DNA from: Kiritimatiellia bacterium
GTDB taxonomy: Bacteria; Verrucomicrobiota; Kiritimatiellia; RFP12; UBA1067
Assembly: GCA_017385345.1 (NCBI GenBank)
Contig: JAFNRY010000259.1
Location: forward strand, 1 to 8,731
Direction of reading: 5' to 3'
Length of the DNA stretch: 8,731 nucleotides
In this document: positions 3,488 to 8,731 of the stretch, piece by piece
Layout of the letters: each line of letters begins with the position of its first letter
How positions within the stretch are numbered: position 1 is the stretch's first letter
Notes under the pieces: generated by a model
Told to the model about the DNA's origin: nothing
Seen by the model: only the letters and a program-made list of their open reading frames with translations
Database searches by the model: none
Translations under genes and position numbers: made by a program

Positions 3488-6285
3488 AGATCGCCAGGGA
3501 ACATCTCGATCCGTCCGTGCCGCTCGCTGCGGCGGCCGCTGAGTGGATATCCCGTCTCGCCGAAACCGGGTCCGAGGGCGCCGCGTCCCTCGCGCACGTG
3601 CTCGTGGCGGTGCCTTCGGCGCAGTCCGGCCGGAGCCTTTCGCTCGCTCTGGCGAGACGCTTTTCGCCGAGAGGCGTCGTCGCGCCGCTCGTTCTTTCCG
3701 AGAGCGAATTGTTTTCGCTCTGCGCCGGGGGGCGCGAGGCTTCCGGCGCGGAGGAGCTTTCGGCGTTCGCGTCCGCGCTGCTCGACGCGGATCTTTCTTC
3801 GTTTCCGCGGCTCTTTCCGCGTCCGCCCGCGGCGAAAAGCGCGCAGTGGGCGGTCGATGCGGCCGGCGGGCTTCTCGGCGTCTGCGGCGTTCTCTGCGAA
3901 AACGCCCTGGACGTGCGCGACGTCCAGGCAGCGGCCGAGGGCGACGGGGCCGCGCCCGGATTCCGCGAAGACGCGCCGCGCTGGGCCGAGTTCGCATTGC
4001 TGGAGGAAGCGGCCGCGGCGATTCTCGCCCGCGCCGGCAAGACGACGCGCTGCCGTCTGCGCAAAGAGGTCGCGGCGCGCGGATGCGCGCTCTACGGGGT
4101 GAGGGAGATCGTCCTCCCGGCTTTCGCCGGCGCTTCAGGCGCGCTCTGTAAATTCGTCGAGGCGAGCGCCGGCATCCGCGCGACCGTGCTCGTTCACGCG
4201 GCCGCGGCGGACGCCGGCAAGTTCGACAGGTACGGAAGGCCGGCGTCGTATTTCGCGCCGCGTCTCCGGCCGGATCGCATCCATACGCATCCCGGCGCGG
4301 CGGAGGAGGCCGCGGCCGTCGCCGCCTTCTTTGCCACCGTCCCGGAAAACGAGGCGTTCCCGGCTCTCGTCGCGTGCGACCCGGAAGCGTGGCCGGCGCT
4401 CGAGGGCGCATTCCGGAACAATCCAGGGACCGCGGGGATCGAGCTTGCGAATCCCGCGCCCGAGCCGTTCGCGCGCTCGGCGCTCGGAATGCTTCTTCTC
4501 GGCGCGGTGCAGCTTTCGCGCCGCAGGGACTACGCGACGTTCTCCATGGTTCTGCGCAGCGGCGACGTGGCGCGGTGGGCGGCGCGCAGGTTCGCGGCGC
4601 GGACGCGGGAAGACCCCGCGGCGGCGGTGGCGCGCGCCGTCGGCATGATGGACGGAATACAGAACGCATATCTGCCGAAGACGGCCGCGGGAGCCGTGGC
4701 CGCGATAGCGGCGGCGGAGGGGGCGGCCGGTCTCCCGGCCAGCGAGGCGGAGCCGCTGCGTCTGCTCGGGGAGATCGCGGGGGCGATCGTGCGCGAATGC
4801 TCGAATCCGTGGCGTTTCATGCGGGAAATCTTCGCCGGCGAAGCGCTCGACGCGTCGGATCCGGCGCATCGCGAACTTGCGGCGGCCGCGGCGGCGGCGG
4901 CCGGGCTGAGGGAGGAATGCGACGCGCCGCCGGTGGATCCAAGGCTCCGCGAGACGGTGTTCGAAGCACTCCTCGGCCGCGCGACGTACACGCTCGAACA
5001 CGACGAGAGCCGCGCGTTCAGGGCCGGAGGCTGGATCGAGACGCAGTGGAAGAGCGAGGATTCGATAGTGTTTACGGGGTTGAACGAGAACTGCGTGCCG
5101 GAAACGGTCGCCGGCCACGCGTTCCTTCCCGATTCGGCGCGCGAACTCCTCGGGCTCGAAACGAACGAACGCCGCGCCATGCGCGATTCGTTCATACTCG
5201 CCGAGGCCGCGGCTTGCAGGGCGCCCGGCGCCGTCACGGTGCATATGCGCCAGACGGCGGCCGACGGAACCGCGCTCAAGCCGTCGCGCATAATATTTGA
5301 AGGCCTGGACGGCGCGGAGCTTCCGGCGCTTGCGAGACGGCTCTACACGGCGCCGGCGGAGGGCGGCTCCTCCCCGGGGCGCGCGCTTCCACGGGCGTGG
5401 CTCCTCTCCCCCGGCATCCCTCCGCCGGGCCGCGCATGGCGCAGGCGCATTTCCGTTTCCTCGCTCGACAGCTACCGCGAATGTCCGTTCCTCTTCAGGA
5501 TGCGCGAAGTCTTCGGCGAACGCTCCGACGATCGCGCGAAGGAGCTCGACGCCGCAAGGTTCGGGGAGCTGTGCCACGGGGCGCTGGAAGACTTCGCAAA
5601 GTCGCCCGCCGCGGATTCCCGCGACGAGGGCGAAATCGCGGCGTTTCTCGCCGAGGCGGTCCGGCGCAGACTCCCGGCGCCGGACGGCGGCGTATCGGCG
5701 ATAGTCTGGCTCCAGGGCAGGGCGGCGCAGACCCGTCTCGCCGGCTTCGCGAGGATACAGGCTCTCCGCAGACGCGCCGGATGGCGCATAGCGAAAACGG
5801 AGCTTCGCCTCGAATGCACCGTGAAACAGGCCAAGACCGCGATCGTCGGAAGGATCGACAGGGTGGACGAACACGAGGAGACTGGCGAACTCGCCGTGAT
5901 CGACTACAAGACGTGGAACGGCGCGGATCACGCCGGCGGATCCCTGCAGTTGCCGCTGTACCGCGCCATGCTCCAGGCTTCGGGGCTTTTCGACGCGCGG
6001 CGCGCCGCGGAGGCCAGGGCGTTCTACTGCATTCTGCCGGAAAATCCGGACGACGCGCTTTTCGACGAGGAACACGCATTCGCGCAGGGAGCGCAGAGCG
6101 AGGCGGAGGACGAGGCGGCGCGCCTTCTGGAAGGAATCGCGGACGGCGTCTTCTGGCCGCCGGGGCCGAAGTCGAGGTGGAGGGAGGAATACGGCGACAT
6201 TGTCTGGCAGAATCCCGCCGAAGGCATCGACCCGGAATGGATCGCGGACCAGGAAAGGCGCATCGCGGGGAGGGCCGGCGCATGA
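3484..6285 (+). CDS. AddB-like PD-(D/E)XK nuclease, helicase-nuclease subunit
   Basis: At 933 residues this matches AddB-type subunits of the recombinational repair complexes that process double-strand ends for RecA. The N-terminal two thirds are helicase-like but have no Walker A: the equivalent place reads VAVPSAQSGRS (41-51). AddB-style landmarks follow, VFTGLNEN at 529-536 and SARELLGLETNER after residue 550. The C-terminal RecB-type nuclease domain (about 655-870) has VSSLDSYRECPF, H698 in LCHGALEDF, GRIDRVD at 789-795, the catalytic D807-Y-K809 in VIDYKT, and LQLPLY at 821-826. The Cys cluster that holds an iron-sulphur cluster in many AddB proteins is not complete: C667 is present but no CxxC-type group follows at the C-terminus. 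The start at 3484 makes an ATGA overlap with the glycosyltransferase. An in-frame upstream ATG at 3367 would read deep into that gene and is rejected. The stop overlaps the next gene in the same way. Confidence 0.85.
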   Translation: MKIAREHLDPSVPLAAAAAEWISRLAETGSEGAASLAHVLVAVPSAQSGRSLSLALARRFSPRGVVAPLVLSESELFSLCAGGREASGAEELSAFASALLDADLSSFPRLFPRPPAAKSAQWAVDAAGGLLGVCGVLCENALDVRDVQAAAEGDGAAPGFREDAPRWAEFALLEEAAAAILARAGKTTRCRLRKEVAARGCALYGVREIVLPAFAGASGALCKFVEASAGIRATVLVHAAAADAGKFDRYGRPASYFAPRLRPDRIHTHPGAAEEAAAVAAFFATVPENEAFPALVACDPEAWPALEGAFRNNPGTAGIELANPAPEPFARSALGMLLLGAVQLSRRRDYATFSMVLRSGDVARWAARRFAARTREDPAAAVARAVGMMDGIQNAYLPKTAAGAVAAIAAAEGAAGLPASEAEPLRLLGEIAGAIVRECSNPWRFMREIFAGEALDASDPAHRELAAAAAAAAGLREECDAPPVDPRLRETVFEALLGRATYTLEHDESRAFRAGGWIETQWKSEDSIVFTGLNENCVPETVAGHAFLPDSARELLGLETNERRAMRDSFILAEAAACRAPGAVTVHMRQTAADGTALKPSRIIFEGLDGAELPALARRLYTAPAEGGSSPGRALPRAWLLSPGIPPPGRAWRRRISVSSLDSYRECPFLFRMREVFGERSDDRAKELDAARFGELCHGALEDFAKSPAADSRDEGEIAAFLAEAVRRRLPAPDGGVSAIVWLQGRAAQTRLAGFARIQALRRRAGWRIAKTELRLECTVKQAKTAIVGRIDRVDEHEETGELAVIDYKTWNGADHAGGSLQLPLYRAMLQASGLFDARRAAEARAFYCILPENPDDALFDEEHAFAQGAQSEAEDEAARLLEGIADGVFWPPGPKSRWREEYGDIVWQNPAEGIDPEWIADQERRIAGRAGA

Positions 6286-8731
6286 GCGCGCTTCCGCGTC
6301 TCACGGTGATAGAGGCTTCGGCCGGTACGGGCAAGACGCACGCGCTCGTTGAAAGGCTCGTGTCGCTCATGGCCGATCCCGCGGTCGCGGCGGAGCCGGA
6401 GCGGATCGCGGCGCTTACGTTTTCGCGCGCGGCCGCCGGCGAGATATTCAACAGGTTCATCGACAGGCTGGCTGCCGGCGTGGAGTCCGGCGGTCCGGAC
6501 GCCCCGCTCTTCGCGGCGCTCCTGCGCAAGACCATCTCACGCCAGCATCTTTCGGCGGTCGGCACCCTCGACGGCTTCCTGCTGCGCATGCTCAAGGCCG
6601 TTCCGTTCGAAGCGGGCCTCGCCGCCGGCGCCGACATACTCGGCGAACACCGCGCGCCGGCGGAGAGGTCGCGCATACTCGACGAGATATTCGCCGCGCA
6701 GTCGGAAGAGGCGAAAGAGACGATGGCCAAGATATTCGACCTCTCGTCCGGTTCGCAGGGGTCGAAGAGTTTCGCCGGCGCGTTTTCGGATTTCGTCTCG
6801 AGGTGGCATCCCGAATATTGCGAGAGGCCCGGCAGGGAGGAATGGGGGTGCAGGGAGGCCATATGGGGCGGTTCTCCGCCCCCGGAGCTCGACGCGACTC
6901 CACGTGACGTCAGGGCGGTCGCGAAGCTTCCCGGCGAATGCGCCGGCAGGCGCGGCGCCGGCGCGTTCGCCGCAAAGCTCGCCTCCTGGAGCGGCGGCAC
7001 GGTTCCGGAGACGCCGGCGGCGCTGCGCGACGTCCCCGCCGCCGTCAGGGCGGCGCGGCTCGCGCACTATTGCAGGATCGCGAAGGCGCTCGACAAGGCC
7101 AGGGGGATACGCTGGCTCGCGATGATGTACGAGGAGATGTACTCGGCCGAAGTCCGCGGAAGGGGGCGCGTCACGTTCGACGACGTCCCGCGCCTGCTGA
7201 ACGCGCTCGAACCCGGCGCGAAAGCGGCGCTCGAATACAGAATGGACGCGCGCTGGTCGCACTGGGCGATAGACGAATTCCAGGATACGAACCGCGCGCA
7301 GTGGAAGGCGGTGGCGAATCTTCTCGACGAATGCATGCAGCCCGACGCGGGCGACCGCTCCGGCGGGAGCGCCAGCGTTTTCGCGGTCGGCGATCCGAAG
7401 CAGTCGATCTACGGGTGGCGCGGCGGAGATCCGTCGCTGCTGGCGAATCTCGCCTTCAGGGCGCGGCTGCCCGGCAACCTGTACGTCGCGCGAGACAAAT
7501 CCTACAGGTTCGGTCCGGCGATCGCCGGCGCGGTGAACAGCGTGTTCCGCGAATCGAACGTAAATGCATCGTTCGACTTCGACGGGGCGCCGGAGGGCGC
7601 GGGGTGGAGCTTCAACGAACACGAGTGCGCCGCGAACGCGGAGAGAAGGACGGACGGGTACGTAGAGGTTGTGCAGGCCGCGAAGAGCGGGAGAAGGGCC
7701 TGCATAGGTGACTTCTTCGAGCCGATCTACAACGCACTCAATGCGGTGCGTCCGTGGGAGCGCGGCCTTTCCGCGGCGATATTGACGCGCAGCAACGGCG
7801 AGGGCGCGGCGATCGCCGCGCATCTCAAGGAGCGCGGCATGACAGCGGTGGCGTTCGAAGGGGACGGCAGCGTTCTCGACACCCCGGTTCTGGAGGCGTT
7901 TCTCGACACGGCGCGTCTTGCCGCGCATCCCGGCGACGCACGCGCCTTCGCCCGCCTCGCCCGCAGTCCGCTCGCAAAGCCTCTCGGCATTGCGCCGTGC
8001 GGGGCCGCCGAGGCGCCCGCGGAGGCCGCGCGGCTCGCCGCTTCGCTTCTCGACGGCTTCACGCGCCACGGACTCGAACGCAAGTTCAGGGAACTGCGCG
8101 AGGCCCTCAAGGACGTTCCTGAAGCCTGGAACGTATTCACCGAATCGCGTTTCGCCGGTTTTCTCGGCTGCGCGGCGGAGTTCGACCGCACGCGCGACGC
8201 TTCCGAGGGCATAGGAGACTTCGCCGCCTTCGCCGCCGCGACCAGACGGCGGGACAGGGCTTCGGAAGGCATCGTTAGAATAATGACCATGCACCATTCC
8301 AAGGGGCTGGGCTTCGATTTCGTGATAATACCCTTTTACGAAGACAGGGGTGTCGGGGCGGTGCGTCGCGGTGACATCCTGAGCGGCGAGGGCGCGACGC
8401 CGTGGATAATGCCCCATCCCGGCGAGGCCTCGGCCATGGCGGATCCGGTTCTCGCGGCCGCTGAGAGGGCGAGAAAGCAGAAGACGGCGTCGGCCGCGCT
8501 GAGTCTCGCATATGTCGCCATGACGCGCGCAAAACTGGCTCTGACCGTCATACTGCACCCGCTCGACAAGAAGGGACTCGCGTCCAGGGGCCGGGCCGTG
8601 CAGGCGGAACGCATAAGCGATCTCGTGCGCAATTGCGGCCTGCAGTCCGGGGGCGACCGTTCCTGGTATCTGAAATACCCCGTCAAAACCCGCGAAACGC
8701 AAGTTCCGCCGCCGGCGCCGTCTGCGGCAGC
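6282..8731 (+). CDS. UvrD/REP-family helicase, AddA/RecB-like (partial, runs off the right edge)
   Basis: The frame is open for 816 codons from the ATG at 6282 to the window end. It carries the superfamily 1A helicase motifs in order: Walker A EASAGTGKT (11-19, K18), motif Ia LTFSRAAAGEI (45-55), Walker B IDEFQDTN (330-337), motif III GDPKQSIYGWRGGD (370-383), motif IV KSYRFGP (from about 406), motif V MTMHHSKGLGFD (668-679) and motif VI YVAMTRAK (744-751, R749). It should be the ATP-driven 3'-5' motor that unwinds DNA ends for its partner nuclease. The Walker A context is RecB-like, whereas the pairing with an AddB-like gene suggests AddAB. The visible end is a proline/alanine linker (VPPPAPSAA). 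Whether a second nuclease domain follows, as in AddA, lies outside the window. The start forms an ATGA overlap with the upstream stop, implying coupled translation and balanced subunit amounts. Confidence 0.92.
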   Translation, partial: MSALPRLTVIEASAGTGKTHALVERLVSLMADPAVAAEPERIAALTFSRAAAGEIFNRFIDRLAAGVESGGPDAPLFAALLRKTISRQHLSAVGTLDGFLLRMLKAVPFEAGLAAGADILGEHRAPAERSRILDEIFAAQSEEAKETMAKIFDLSSGSQGSKSFAGAFSDFVSRWHPEYCERPGREEWGCREAIWGGSPPPELDATPRDVRAVAKLPGECAGRRGAGAFAAKLASWSGGTVPETPAALRDVPAAVRAARLAHYCRIAKALDKARGIRWLAMMYEEMYSAEVRGRGRVTFDDVPRLLNALEPGAKAALEYRMDARWSHWAIDEFQDTNRAQWKAVANLLDECMQPDAGDRSGGSASVFAVGDPKQSIYGWRGGDPSLLANLAFRARLPGNLYVARDKSYRFGPAIAGAVNSVFRESNVNASFDFDGAPEGAGWSFNEHECAANAERRTDGYVEVVQAAKSGRRACIGDFFEPIYNALNAVRPWERGLSAAILTRSNGEGAAIAAHLKERGMTAVAFEGDGSVLDTPVLEAFLDTARLAAHPGDARAFARLARSPLAKPLGIAPCGAAEAPAEAARLAASLLDGFTRHGLERKFRELREALKDVPEAWNVFTESRFAGFLGCAAEFDRTRDASEGIGDFAAFAAATRRRDRASEGIVRIMTMHHSKGLGFDFVIIPFYEDRGVGAVRRGDILSGEGATPWIMPHPGEASAMADPVLAAAERARKQKTASAALSLAYVAMTRAKLALTVILHPLDKKGLASRGRAVQAERISDLVRNCGLQSGGDRSWYLKYPVKTRETQVPPPAPSAA

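Noticed and set aside
3032..4669. Large minus-strand frames under the operon, including 4135-6075 and 6537-8702
   Set aside because: These are high-GC antisense shadows: skewed Arg/Pro/Ala composition, no motifs, and they lie opposite genes with complete domain signatures.
1..8731. tRNA or rRNA genes
   Set aside because: No cloverleaf with conserved TTC arms and no recognisable rRNA segment was noticed on either strand.

Overview
The window is high-GC bacterial DNA with strong G/C preference at third codon positions in its right three quarters. Everything right of about 2017 reads left to right. The organism cannot be named from sequence alone. A lysine/alanine/proline-rich histone-H1-like protein, an AddB/AddA-like pair and an IS481/ISNCY-type insertion sequence would fit a Planctomycetes-Verrucomicrobia-Chlamydiae type genome, but this is a weak inference.

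Layout. (1) 1-711 is accessory, gene-poor DNA. It opens with 23-bp repeats carrying a near-palindromic 16-mer, followed by a homopolymer-containing spacer and one small ORF (238-561). That ORF looks like the C-terminal piece of a larger protein, and its frame stays open for 49 codons beyond its stop. (2) 684-2030 is a decayed insertion sequence on the minus strand. Its DDE transposase keeps all three catalytic residues, but it is split by a frameshift near 1825-1850 and lacks its 5' end and left terminal repeat. The surviving end carries two copies of a terminal-repeat-like motif, and the 3' tail of the gene contains three back-to-back hairpins. (3) 2017-2414 is a self-contained unit: putative promoter, 5' UTR hairpin, a 77-residue histone-H1-like protein made of twelve APAKK repeats, and a strong intrinsic terminator. 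(4) 2432-8731 is a tight three-gene operon joined by ATGA overlaps: a family 2 glycosyltransferase with a TTG start, an AddB-like PD-(D/E)XK nuclease, and an AddA/RecB-like UvrD-family helicase that runs off the right edge.

How it works together. The nuclease and helicase should form one helicase-nuclease complex for double-strand-break end processing. The first has lost its ATPase motif and keeps the nuclease; the second has all the helicase motifs that can be seen. The glycosyltransferase is translationally coupled to them but has no obvious functional link. Only 17 nt separate the histone gene's terminator from the glycosyltransferase start, leaving no room for a promoter. The operon is therefore probably fed by read-through from the histone-gene promoter, with the terminator acting as an attenuator. 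That promoter itself overlaps the broken edge of the insertion sequence.
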